A stretch of 64,000 bases of DNA from JAWLGZ01 sp041690635 (GTDB lineage Bacteria > Pseudomonadota > Gammaproteobacteria > Thiohalomonadales > Thiohalomonadaceae), in assembly GCA_041690635.1 (NCBI GenBank), contig JAWLGZ010000006.1:186001-250000 (forward strand), written 5' to 3'. Of the stretch, positions 52,951 through 64,000 are shown one piece after another. The notes beneath the pieces are model-generated. The model was given only the letters and a program-made list of their open reading frames with translations. It was not told the origin of the DNA and searched no databases. The position numbers and the translations under genes were made by a program. Within the stretch, counting starts at the first letter, position 1; each line of letters starts with the position of its first letter.

Positions 52951-54053
52951 CGGCTGAGTCCCCGGACCTGTAACTCGTTCGCCGCCTGCTCGACCCGATC
53001 CACCGCATCCTGACCGGCCAACCAGTCGGCCAGGGCCGCCATGCCCTCTTCCAGCGTTACCTGCGGCTCGAAACCGAGCAGGCGTTGTGCCTTGCCGATG
53101 TCGGCGAAACAGTTGCGGATGTCGCCGGCGCGGAATTTCCCGGTTACCTGGGGGGCGACGGGTGTGTTGAGCGCGCCGGCAACCCGTTCGGCTATCTGGA
53201 GGATATTCACATCCTCCCCGCTGCCGATGTTGAACACCTCGCCCGCAGCCTCCGGACGTTCCAGTGCCAGGCGGCACGCCTCGGCCACGTCGTGCACGCT
53301 GACGAAGTCGCGCCGTTGCAGGCCGTCTTCAAACACCAGTGGGGCATTGCCGTTCAGCAGACGGGAGGCGAAGATCGCCAGCACCCCGGTGTAGGGATTC
53401 GATAGTGCCTGACGTTCGCCATAGACGTTGAAGAAACGCAGGGCAACGGTGGGAATGTCGTAGGCGCTCCCGGCCACCAGTGACATCCGCTCCTGGTCAT
53501 ATTTGGAGAGTGCGTAGATGGAGGCGAGCGACGGCGTCTTCTCCTCCGGCGTCGGGATGGGTGTGATCGGCTCCCCATCCGGTCCGATCGCCTCCCACTC
53601 TCCGGCCGCGAGTCGTTCGGGGGTGCGGTGGCCTTCACGCACGGCACCGTCGCCGTCGCGATAGAGCCCCTCACCGTAGACGCTCATGCTGGAGGCGACC
53701 ACCAGCCTTTCGACCGGGCGTTCGATCAGCGCCTCCAGCAGCGTGGCGGTTCCGTTTACATTGGCCTCGGTGTAGTCCCGAATCCGGTACATGCTCTGCC
53801 CGACTCCAACGCGGGCGGCAAAATGGAAAACCGCGTCCACACCTTCGAGCGCGCCCCGAACCGCGTCCGGGTCCCCGACCTCACCGACGTGTAGCTCCAC
53901 CTCGGGGTGCAGGTAGTCGGGGCGTTTTCGACTGCCGTGTACCTGCGGCAGCAGCGCATCCAGCGCCCGCACACGGTAACCCAGGGCGAGCAGCCGATCA
54001 GCTACATGCGAACCAATGAAGCCGGCGCCACCGGTGATCAGGACGGTCTGCAT
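52947..54053 (-). CDS. NAD-dependent sugar-nucleotide epimerase/dehydratase
   Basis: 368-residue extended SDR. TGGAGFIGSHVADRLL, HFAARVGVGQSMYRIRDY, SSMSVYGEGLY, ASIYALSKYDQERM with the Tyr-Lys pair, and RFFNVYGERQALSNPYTG are close to dTDP-L-rhamnose 4-epimerase/WbiB-like enzymes, so a dTDP-deoxysugar is a likely substrate. First gene of the minus-strand glycan cluster; its stop codon overlaps the next start (ATGA). The promoter probably lies in the gap with the palindrome at 54139-54152. Confidence 0.88.
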   Translation of the reverse strand: MQTVLITGGAGFIGSHVADRLLALGYRVRALDALLPQVHGSRKRPDYLHPEVELHVGEVGDPDAVRGALEGVDAVFHFAARVGVGQSMYRIRDYTEANVNGTATLLEALIERPVERLVVASSMSVYGEGLYRDGDGAVREGHRTPERLAAGEWEAIGPDGEPITPIPTPEEKTPSLASIYALSKYDQERMSLVAGSAYDIPTVALRFFNVYGERQALSNPYTGVLAIFASRLLNGNAPLVFEDGLQRRDFVSVHDVAEACRLALERPEAAGEVFNIGSGEDVNILQIAERVAGALNTPVAPQVTGKFRAGDIRNCFADIGKAQRLLGFEPQVTLEEGMAALADWLAGQDAVDRVEQAANELQVRGLSR

Positions 54054-54138
54054 GGAACCTCCGTGTCTTGGGTGCAGCGCTCACGCCGCCGGTGAACGTA
54101 GCCGCTTGGAAGTGAACACACTTTTTTTGGAAAGGTAG

Positions 54139-54152
54139 TTGCCGTACGGCAA
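54139..54152. promoter_or_regulatory. 14-bp perfect palindrome in a divergent gap
   Basis: TTGCCGTACGGCAA lies between the start of the minus-strand glycan cluster (54053) and the plus-strand unknown gene (54221). Symmetry and position fit a repressor or activator site. A TATACT at 54174-54179 might be a -10 element for the plus-strand gene. Confidence 0.4.
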
Positions 54153-54220
54153 TTTGCAATGCAGGCCGGCTCCTATACTCGAAGAAAAGCGGGGCAAAGC
54201 AGGACATTGCGGGAGGAGCC

Positions 54221-54970
54221 ATGGCGGAGGTGATCGAGTACGGGAACATCTACTTTTTCTATAAACCCCGGGTCGAGGAGCACCAGGTCGGGGGCGGCGA
54301 GGAGGTTCAGCGCCTCTACGTGGTTTTGAGCCCGGTCGGGAAGCGGCGTTACCGGCTCGCGGTGCTTGGCCGCAAGCATCTGCCGGCTGTCGGTAATGGC
54401 GGTGAACGGTTGTGGGGGTTCGTGGAACAGGTGGAGAGTTCTCCGACCAGCCTGCGGGACACCCTTGAAGAGGGGCGATACCAGACCAGGACCCGGGGCG
54501 AGCGGACGCAGCCGGCTGCACGCCCCGCTGGTGAGGGGGTGTACGCACTGGTGGATCACGGCCGGCACACCCACCTGTCCTACGCGCTCGAACTGCCGAA
54601 GGAACCCGATGAGGTGCAGCACGACTTCAACATCGAGGAGGAGGGGAGCTACATCATCAGCATCAAGAATCCGGAACAGCCCTCTCCCAAGGGGGCGGGG
54701 CTGCGCGGCAAGCGCAAGGCCGCACTCCCGAAGCGGCTGAAGGAGAAGTTTCGCGGCCGCCGCTTCATCGGCGCCAACCCGCCCGACCTCATGGATTACG
54801 AGGGGACGGAGTTCGTGCTGATCGGCGCCCGGGAGGACGCATCGGAGGAACTCGGCATCGACCTCCATCCCGAGGATGAGGACGAGCGTTCAGCCGAGGT
54901 GTTCAGCGACCTGCGTTTGCGCCGCACAGCCCACCCCACGCGCCCCCTGTTCGAGGGCACCTGGGAGTGA
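54221..54970 (+). CDS. Unknown cytoplasmic protein
   Basis: 249 residues, no signal peptide or membrane segment. It begins MAEVIEYGNIYFFYKPRVEE and has an acidic C-terminal part (HPEDEDERSAEVFSDL). The central FNIEEEGSYIISIKNPE and RFIGANPPDLMDYEG segments look like ordered domains, and codon use is like the neighbours, so the gene is probably real. I do not recognise a function. GGAGG lies upstream of the ATG. Divergent from the glycan cluster. Confidence 0.75.
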   Translation: MAEVIEYGNIYFFYKPRVEEHQVGGGEEVQRLYVVLSPVGKRRYRLAVLGRKHLPAVGNGGERLWGFVEQVESSPTSLRDTLEEGRYQTRTRGERTQPAARPAGEGVYALVDHGRHTHLSYALELPKEPDEVQHDFNIEEEGSYIISIKNPEQPSPKGAGLRGKRKAALPKRLKEKFRGRRFIGANPPDLMDYEGTEFVLIGAREDASEELGIDLHPEDEDERSAEVFSDLRLRRTAHPTRPLFEGTWE

Positions 54971-55023
54971 GGGCGGAGCCACCACTCGCTACGGGCGGCC
55001 CAATCGAGTCAAGAGAGCCTGCT

Positions 55024-55096
55024 GTCATTGTGTGCGAAGCGATGCAATCCCTCGGTTCGGTGGTGAGAGATTGCTTCGCTTGCGGCTCGCAATGAC
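55024..55096. repeat. Dispersed palindromic repeat
   Basis: Left arm 55024-55049 (GTCATTGTGTGCGAAG...) pairs imperfectly with right arm 55069-55096 (...GCGGCTCGCAATGAC). The TCATTGCGAG/AAGCAATC type of palindrome is common between genes in many genomes. It could also act as a bidirectional terminator between the converging genes on either side. Confidence 0.65.
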
Positions 55097-55120
55097 GCTG
55101 TTGCGAGGTTCGGAAACCAG

Positions 55121-55405
55121 TTAGTGGCGCCCGATCATGCGATCGATGCGGCGCCCGATGTCATCGAAGGTGGCGAACAGCGCGGCGCGAAAGTCCTCCT
55201 CCTGCCATGATTCCGCCGCCGCCAGCCGTGCCCGGGCAAGTTGCTCGCCGGCCGTCCGGCGCTTCTTAACCAATTGATCCAGTTCGGTCTTCATTGAACC
55301 CTGCTCACCGCTGGGCGCCTGGTCGATATCGGCACGAATGCGGACGATCTGTCGATCGATGCGCTCCAGGCGTAACTGGAGGGTGTTGATCTCCTCGTGG
55401 CGCAT
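55121..55405 (-). CDS. Small coiled-coil protein, unknown
   Basis: 94 residues, mostly helical heptads (NTLQLRLERIDRQIVRIRADI, then LDQLVKKRRTAGEQLARARLA), with C-terminal FDDIGRRIDRMIGRH. No signal peptide or known domain. It is divergent to dnaE and converges with the unknown gene at 54221. Likely real by codon use, but function unknown. Confidence 0.6.
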   Translation of the reverse strand: MRHEEINTLQLRLERIDRQIVRIRADIDQAPSGEQGSMKTELDQLVKKRRTAGEQLARARLAAAESWQEEDFRAALFATFDDIGRRIDRMIGRH

Positions 55406-55530
55406 GACTGTTCCCTGTCGCGATGGCCCTTCCGCGAGTATAGGGCCAGGCCGTGTATCAGGGATCAGAGCCCTCAGCCCCGTTAGTCAAGTCTTGGCCC
55501 ACCCGCCCGGTTGGGGTAACTTGCCCGGCC

Positions 55531-59058
<3,528 letters not shown>

Positions 59059-59171
59059 GCGCGTGTCTGCACCATGAACCCCGAACCATATACAGCGGCA
59101 CTCGGGAAATAGTAGAATTCCCGGCCGGTTAACCCCTTATAGAAACCATTTCAACTCATTTCGCGACCCGC

Positions 59172-60131
59172 ATGAATCTGAACTTTCTCGAATTTGAGCA
59201 GCCTATTGCCGAGCTGGAGGCGAAGATCGAGGAGCTGCGGTACGTGGGCGACGACAACGAGGTGAATCTCTCGGAGGAGATCGGCCGCCTGCAGGCGAAG
59301 AGCCGCAGCCTGACGGAATCCATCTTCTCCAACCTCACCGCCTGGCAAATCGCCCAGCTCGCCCGGCACCCGCAACGCCCCTACACCCTCGACTACATCG
59401 GCCACCTGTTCACCGATTTCGAGGAGCTGCACGGAGATCGGGCGTTCGCCGACGACCCCTCCATCGTCGGCGGCGTGGGGCGGCTGGAGGGCAGGCCGGT
59501 GATGGTGATCGGCCATCAGAAGGGGCGCGATACCCGGGAGAAGGTCCACCGCAATTTCGGCATGCCGCGTCCCGAGGGCTACCGCAAGGCGCTCCGGCTG
59601 ATGGAGATGGCCGAGCGGTTCCGGCTGCCGATCTTCACCTTTATCGACACGCCCGGCGCCTACCCCGGTCTGGGTGCCGAGGAGCGCGGGCAGAGCGAGG
59701 CGATCGCCCGCAACCTGCTGGTCATGTCCCGCCTCAAGACCCCCATGGTCTGCACCGTCATCGGCGAGGGCGGCTCCGGCGGTGCGCTCGCCATCGGCGT
59801 CGGCGATCGGGTGATGATGCTCGAATACAGCACCTACTCGGTCATCAGCCCTGAGGGGTGCGCCTCCATTCTGTGGAAGAGTGCAGAGCGTGCCTCCGAT
59901 GCGGCCGAAGCACTCGGTATCACCTCCGGCCGGCTCAAGGAGCTGGGCCTCATCGACCGGGTGATCGAGGAACCGCTGGGCGGTGCCCACCGCGATGTGC
60001 CGGCGCTGATTGCGTCGGTCAAATCGGCCCTGCTGGAGACCCTCGGGGAGCTCGACGCACTTCCGATGGACCAGTTGCTCGAAAAGCGCTACGAGCGGTT
60101 GATGGGCTTCGGCAACTTCAGCGAGGGCTGA
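59172..60131 (+). CDS. accA: Acetyl-CoA carboxylase carboxyltransferase alpha subunit
   Basis: 319-residue subunit that, with AccD, transfers carboxyl from biotin to acetyl-CoA, the first step of fatty-acid synthesis. Start MNLNFLEFEQPIAELEAKI is the family N-terminus, and GHQKGRDTREKVHRNFGMPRPEGYRKA, TFIDTPGAYPGLGAEERGQ and VIGEGGSGGALAIGVGDRV are diagnostic. 113 nt after dnaE. A hairpin at 60186-60212 may end the transcript. Confidence 0.97.
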   Translation: MNLNFLEFEQPIAELEAKIEELRYVGDDNEVNLSEEIGRLQAKSRSLTESIFSNLTAWQIAQLARHPQRPYTLDYIGHLFTDFEELHGDRAFADDPSIVGGVGRLEGRPVMVIGHQKGRDTREKVHRNFGMPRPEGYRKALRLMEMAERFRLPIFTFIDTPGAYPGLGAEERGQSEAIARNLLVMSRLKTPMVCTVIGEGGSGGALAIGVGDRVMMLEYSTYSVISPEGCASILWKSAERASDAAEALGITSGRLKELGLIDRVIEEPLGGAHRDVPALIASVKSALLETLGELDALPMDQLLEKRYERLMGFGNFSEG

Positions 60132-60185
60132 TGAGGCTCCACGGGGGCGTTAGGCGAAAACACCCTGCCCGAATGATGGAATCTC

Positions 60186-60219
60186 GTAGGGCGCAATCTC
60201 ATTGCACCCTACGGGCTTT
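60186..60219 (+). terminator. Stem-loop with T-rich tail after accA
   Basis: GTAGGGCGCAAT (60186-60197) pairs with ATTGCACCCTAC (60201-60212), with one G-T/mismatch position and a 3-nt loop, followed by GGGCTTTTT. This fits a rho-independent terminator 55 nt past the accA stop. Confidence 0.55.
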
Positions 60220-60235
60220 TTCAACAGCCGTGTAG

Positions 60236-60261
60236 GGCGGATTAGCGCAGCGTAACCCGCC
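60236..60261. repeat. Short palindrome of dispersed-repeat type
   Basis: GGCGGATTA (60236-60244) and TAACCCGCC (60253-60261) pair with one mismatch around AGCGCAGCG. The TGTAGGGCGGATTAGCGCAG-type sequence is a common intergenic repeat. It shares the GTAGGGCG start with the hairpin at 60186. Confidence 0.5.
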
Positions 60262-60368
60262 ACGGCGGCTCGGTTGCGAAAGCAACTTCGCCACTATTCG
60301 CCCGGAGGACCGGGCTCCTACCGGTGATAATTCCTCCCGCTTTGGCTTTCTTGTGACGGTGGTGAATA

Positions 60369-61715
60369 TTGGGCGGTGACCTTTCCCAGGACCCGACGCT
60401 TTCCCGCCGGCTGCGCCGGGCGCTGGAGGCGCTGCCACAGCCGACCGCCTACCGGGTCGCCTTCAGCGGCGGTCTTGATTCCACTGTCCTTCTGCATCTC
60501 CTGGCCAGTTTGCGCGATGTGCTGCCGGCACCGGTGTCGGCGGTTCACGTCAACCACGGGCTCCATCCCGAATCGTCCACGTGGTCGGAGCGGTGCCGCC
60601 GTGCCTGCGAACAACTCGGCGTGCCGATTGTAGCCGTCGATGTGGACGCACGACCGGCCGCGGGGGAGAGTCCGGAGGCCGCCGCCCGGCAGGTCCGCTA
60701 CCGGGCGTTCGCAGACGCAGTGAACGGGGGGGAGGCGATCCTCACCGCCCACCATCGGGGCGACCAGGCGGAGACCGTGTTGCTGCAGCTGTTTCGCGGT
60801 GCGGGGCCGCGGGGCTTGGCCGGCATGCCGGCGGCGGCGCCGTTTGCCGATGGCTGGCTGCTGCGCCCCCTGTTGCTCGCCGGTCTGGATCGGGCCGATC
60901 TGCGCTTGTATGCGGAGGCTCATGCCCTGAGCTGGATCGAGGACCCCAGCAACTTCGACACCGGGCTGGATCGCAACTTCCTGCGCCACACCATCATGCC
61001 GGAGTTGAGTACCCATTGGCCGGGGCTCAATGCCGTGCTCGCCCGCAGCGCCGGCCACTTCGCCGAGGCCTCCATCCTGATGGATGCCCTGGCGGAGCAG
61101 GACTTGGCCGCCTGCCCCGGAATGCACCCGAATACCCTTTCGGTCCGATGCCTGACCGGCCTCTCTCCGGCTCGGGCGCGCAACCTGATCCGTTACTGGA
61201 TCAGGGAAACAGGCGTGCCTTTGCCCGATAGCCGGCGTATCGAACGAATCCTGGAGGAGGTGATCCCGGCGCCGGCCGATGCCGAGCCGATGGTGGCGTG
61301 GCGCGGTGCGGAGGTCCGGCGCTACCGGGATGATCTCTACGCGCTGGCCCCTTTGCCGCCGATCCCGACCGAATCGCTGCAGTGGGATTTGAAACGCCCC
61401 CTCACCCTGCCGAACGGGCTGGGCCGACTGGCGCCGCTGGCGGTCGAGGGTGCCGGGATACTGGCCTCGTTGGCAGCGGCAGGTGTCGGGGTCGCGTTTC
61501 GCCAGGGAGGCGAACGGTGCCGACCCGCCGGACGGCCCCACGGGCGCGAACTCAGGAAGCTGCTCCAGGAGGCGGGCATCCCGCCCTGGATGCGGGAGCG
61601 TCTGCCGCTGATTACTGTCCAAGGAGAGGTGGCTCAGATCCCGGGTGTCACCACCTGCGAACCGTTCGCTGCCGGACCCGGCGAGCCGGGTATTCAGATC
61701 CGTTGGGAAAGGTAG
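60369..61715 (+). CDS. tilS: tRNA(Ile)-lysidine synthase
   Basis: 448-residue enzyme that changes C34 of the CAU-anticodon isoleucine tRNA to lysidine, letting it read AUA. PP-loop AFSGGLDSTVLLHLL (about 31-45), HVNHGLHPESS and the AHHRGDQAETVLLQLFRGAG motif (about 134-153) are typical, followed by substrate-binding domains to the end. The only possible in-frame start is TTG at 60369, because a stop codon lies two codons upstream. Located between accA and pyrG. Confidence 0.95.
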   Translation: MGGDLSQDPTLSRRLRRALEALPQPTAYRVAFSGGLDSTVLLHLLASLRDVLPAPVSAVHVNHGLHPESSTWSERCRRACEQLGVPIVAVDVDARPAAGESPEAAARQVRYRAFADAVNGGEAILTAHHRGDQAETVLLQLFRGAGPRGLAGMPAAAPFADGWLLRPLLLAGLDRADLRLYAEAHALSWIEDPSNFDTGLDRNFLRHTIMPELSTHWPGLNAVLARSAGHFAEASILMDALAEQDLAACPGMHPNTLSVRCLTGLSPARARNLIRYWIRETGVPLPDSRRIERILEEVIPAPADAEPMVAWRGAEVRRYRDDLYALAPLPPIPTESLQWDLKRPLTLPNGLGRLAPLAVEGAGILASLAAAGVGVAFRQGGERCRPAGRPHGRELRKLLQEAGIPPWMRERLPLITVQGEVAQIPGVTTCEPFAAGPGEPGIQIRWER

Positions 61716-61878
61716 GGTCGAGAGTGAACAGGGACAGGATTTTCCGCGTTACACCGTGCTCTTCACGCTTAACTCCCGCCAGCGTACCGGGCCGGCGTGC
61801 CGTTGCAACGCCGGGTGAAAACAACGACAATGGCGCCGGCCACCGCGCCCTATTTATTCCCCCGTCCGAGTCTTCCTG

Positions 61879-63522
61879 ATGACCAAATACGTGTTCATCA
61901 CAGGCGGTGTCGTGTCTTCCCTCGGGAAGGGCATCGCTTCCGCCTCCCTTGCCGCCATCCTCGAGGCCCGCGGCCTCAAAGTCACCCTGCTGAAGCTGGA
62001 CCCCTACATCAACGTCGATCCGGGCACGATGAGTCCGTTCCAGCACGGCGAGGTGTTTGTCACCGAGGACGGAGCAGAGACTGATCTGGACCTGGGGCAC
62101 TACGAGCGCTTCGTGCGTACCACCATGTCCCAGAAGAACAACTTCACCACCGGTCGGATCTACGAGAACGTGATCCGCAAGGAGCGGCGGGGCGATTACC
62201 TGGGCGGCACGGTGCAGGTGATCCCGCACATTACCGACGAGATCAAGCACAGCATTGCCGAGGGGGCGGGCGACGCCGACGTGGCGATGGTCGAGATCGG
62301 CGGCACGGTGGGCGATATCGAGTCGCTGCCGTTTCTGGAGGCGATCCGGCAGATGGCGGTGGAGTTGGGGCACGACAACGTGCTCTACATGCACCTGACC
62401 CTGCTGCCCTACATCCCCACTGCGGGTGAACTGAAGACCAAACCGACCCAGCACTCGGTGAAGGAGTTGCGCTCCATCGGTATCCAGCCCGACATCCTGG
62501 TCTGCCGCGCCGACCGGCCGTTGCCGGAGGACGAGCGGCGCAAGATCGCCCTGTTCACCAACGTGGAGGAGCGGGCGGTGGTCACCGCGCAGGACGTGGA
62601 CAGCATCTACAAGATCCCGCTGCTGCTGCACGCCCAGCACCTGGACGATATCGTGGTCGACAAGCTGCGGCTCGACGTACCGGAGGCGGATCTCTCCGAG
62701 TGGCGCGAGGTGGTGGATGCCCAGACCAACCCCACCGGCGAGACCACCATCGCCATGGTGGGCAAGTACGTCGACCTGACCGAATCCTACAAGTCCCTCT
62801 CCGAGGCGCTGATCCATGCCGGCATTCGCACCCGGACCCGGGTGAAGATCGTCTATGTGGATTCGGAGGAGCTGGAACGCGAGGGCACCGGCTGCCTGGA
62901 GGGGATGGACGCCATCCTGGTACCGGGCGGTTTCGGTGAGCGGGGCGTGGAGGGAAAGATCAGCGCGGTGCGCTTTGCCCGCGAGCGGCAGGTGCCCTAC
63001 CTCGGCATCTGTCTCGGTATGCAGGTGGCGGTGATTGAGTACGCCCGCAACGTGGCCGGCCTCACCGGCGCGCACAGCACCGAGTTCCGGCGCAATACCG
63101 AACACCCGGTCATCGCCCTGATCACCGAGTGGACCACCGCCGACGGCAGGGTCGAGCGGCGCTCTGCCGACTCGGACCTCGGCGGGACCATGCGCCTGGG
63201 CGGGCAGACCTGCCATCTGGCCCCCGGGAGCCGGATCCAGGCCATCTACGGCAAGGACGCGATCGTCGAGCGCCATCGGCACCGCTATGAATTCAACAAC
63301 GGCTACCGTGAGAAGCTGGAGCAGGCGGGCCTGGTCTTCTCCGGCATCTCCGAGGACGGCGACCTGGCCGAGGTGATCGAACTACCGGATCACCCGTGGT
63401 TCCTCGCCTGCCAGTTCCATCCGGAGTTCACCTCCACTCCGCGTGACGGCCATCCGCTCTTCTCCGGATTCGTAAACGCCGCCCGTTCGCGGCGCAAGCA
63501 GGACGGAGCCGCCGGTAAATGA
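61879..63522 (+). CDS. pyrG: CTP synthase
   Basis: 547-residue enzyme that aminates UTP to CTP. Synthase domain with the TGGVVSSLGKG P-loop (about 9-19), LKLDPYINVDPGTMSPFQHGE and TDLDLGHYERF; the glutamine amidotransferase domain has the nucleophile Cys378 in LGICLGMQVA and the His-Glu pair in CQFHPEF. Length matches the family (about 545). Starts with ATG at 61879; stop overlaps the kdsA start (ATGA). Confidence 0.97.
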   Translation: MTKYVFITGGVVSSLGKGIASASLAAILEARGLKVTLLKLDPYINVDPGTMSPFQHGEVFVTEDGAETDLDLGHYERFVRTTMSQKNNFTTGRIYENVIRKERRGDYLGGTVQVIPHITDEIKHSIAEGAGDADVAMVEIGGTVGDIESLPFLEAIRQMAVELGHDNVLYMHLTLLPYIPTAGELKTKPTQHSVKELRSIGIQPDILVCRADRPLPEDERRKIALFTNVEERAVVTAQDVDSIYKIPLLLHAQHLDDIVVDKLRLDVPEADLSEWREVVDAQTNPTGETTIAMVGKYVDLTESYKSLSEALIHAGIRTRTRVKIVYVDSEELEREGTGCLEGMDAILVPGGFGERGVEGKISAVRFARERQVPYLGICLGMQVAVIEYARNVAGLTGAHSTEFRRNTEHPVIALITEWTTADGRVERRSADSDLGGTMRLGGQTCHLAPGSRIQAIYGKDAIVERHRHRYEFNNGYREKLEQAGLVFSGISEDGDLAEVIELPDHPWFLACQFHPEFTSTPRDGHPLFSGFVNAARSRRKQDGAAGK

Positions 63523-64000
63523 AGCTGTGCGGTTTCGAGGCGGGGCTCGGCGCGCCGCTGTTCCTGATTGCCGGCCCCTGTGTCATCGAGGGTGAGGCGT
63601 TGGTGCTGGAGACCGCCGGTCGGCTCCAGGAGATCACAGGACGGCTCGGGATCCCGTTCATCTTCAAGGCCTCCTTCGACAAGGCCAACCGCACCTCGGT
63701 GGGCAGTTTTCGCGGCCCGGGGATGGAGGAGGGGCTGCGCATCCTGGAGAAGGTGCGCAACCAACTCGGCGTGCCGGTGCTGACCGATGTGCATGAGGAC
63801 ACGCCGCTGGACGAGGTGGCCTCGGTGGTGGACGTGTTGCAGACCCCCGCCTTTCTCTGCCGCCAGACCAACTTCATCCAGGCGGTCGCCCGCCAGAACC
63901 GGCCGGTCAACATCAAGAAGGGGCAGTTCCTTGCTCCGTGGGACATGACCCACGTGGTGGAGAAGGCACGCGCGACCGGCAATGAGGATATCCTCGTCTG
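63519..64000 (+). CDS. kdsA: KDO-8-phosphate synthase, 3' truncated by window edge
   Basis: First 160 residues of 3-deoxy-D-manno-octulosonate-8-phosphate synthase, which condenses arabinose-5-phosphate and PEP for lipopolysaccharide core. IAGPCVIEGE (about 18-27), FKASFDKANRTS (about 49-60), LTDVHE and CRQTNFIQA (about 127-136), then INIKKGQF-type VNIKKGQFLAPWDM, are diagnostic. ATG at 63519 overlaps the pyrG stop codon. The gene runs off the right end; eno would often follow. Confidence 0.95.
   Translation, partial: MKLCGFEAGLGAPLFLIAGPCVIEGEALVLETAGRLQEITGRLGIPFIFKASFDKANRTSVGSFRGPGMEEGLRILEKVRNQLGVPVLTDVHEDTPLDEVASVVDVLQTPAFLCRQTNFIQAVARQNRPVNIKKGQFLAPWDMTHVVEKARATGNEDILV

Noticed and set aside
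61648..63282. 544-codon minus-strand frame opposite pyrG
   Set aside because: Antisense shadow of the clear pyrG gene.

Overview
The window is high-GC DNA, most likely from a gammaproteobacterium. The evidence is a complete System I cytochrome c maturation operon in the order ccmABCDEFGHI (6.05-12.95 kb) and a gammaproteobacterial housekeeping string dnaE-accA-tilS-pyrG-kdsA (55.5-64 kb). A sulfur-oxidiser or Chromatiales-like host is plausible, but the sequence alone does not settle this.

Layout. 0-1.8 kb: 3' part of a CHASE2 adenylate/guanylate cyclase. 2.0-5.9 kb: a small accessory zone with a FitAB/VapBC-type toxin-antitoxin pair between two copies of a 15-bp repeat, a pentapeptide-repeat lipoprotein with a duplicated, decayed copy of its 5' end, a VC0807-like membrane protein, and a toxin-first HigBA module. 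6.0-12.9 kb: ccmABCDEFGHI, all genes overlapping or nearly so. 12.9-15.4 kb: two minus-strand glycosyltransferases. 15.5-47.4 kb: an exopolysaccharide/protein-sorting locus built around an exosortase-EpsI fusion of the XrtD type (41.5-43.1 kb), with two VPLPA-CTERM candidate substrates (21.2-22.4 kb). 47.5-54.1 kb: a second minus-strand glycan cluster (two more CgeB-like glycosyltransferases, a radical SAM protein, a TIM-barrel/CDP-paratose-2-epimerase-like fusion, and a sugar-nucleotide epimerase), mostly joined by 4-nt overlaps. 54.2-64 kb: two unknown genes, then dnaE, accA, tilS, pyrG and the start of kdsA.

How the polysaccharide locus may work (inference from families). UDP-xylose synthase and RmlB make sugar nucleotides. 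A polyprenyl-phosphate hexose-1-phosphate transferase starts the repeat unit on undecaprenyl phosphate. At least five glycosyltransferases (27.5, 29.4, 31.4, 32.7, 40.2 kb) extend it. An acyltransferase, an asparagine-synthase-type amidotransferase, a phosphoethanolamine-transferase-like enzyme and two PAPS-type sulfotransferases could decorate it. A Wzy-like protein, a Wzz-like protein and a BY-kinase would polymerise it and control its length. APS kinase (CysC) sits in the locus and could supply PAPS, so a sulfated exopolysaccharide is a testable prediction. XrtD would sort VPLPA-CTERM proteins, and PrsT is its usual TPR lipoprotein neighbour. No flippase (Wzx) or outer-membrane export porin (Wza) is seen.

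The locus shows wear: only the end of a GMC oxidoreductase and a stray Tat leader remain, and rmlD is a frameshifted stump beside an intact rmlB. The XrtD block is flanked on both sides by minus-strand CgeB-type glycosyltransferase genes, as if it had been inserted into, or had grown inside, one older glycan cluster. The most unusual proteins are a GT26 (WecG/TagA) glycosyltransferase with a C-terminal STAS domain that lacks the phosphorylatable serine, and the TIM-barrel/paratose-epimerase fusion.
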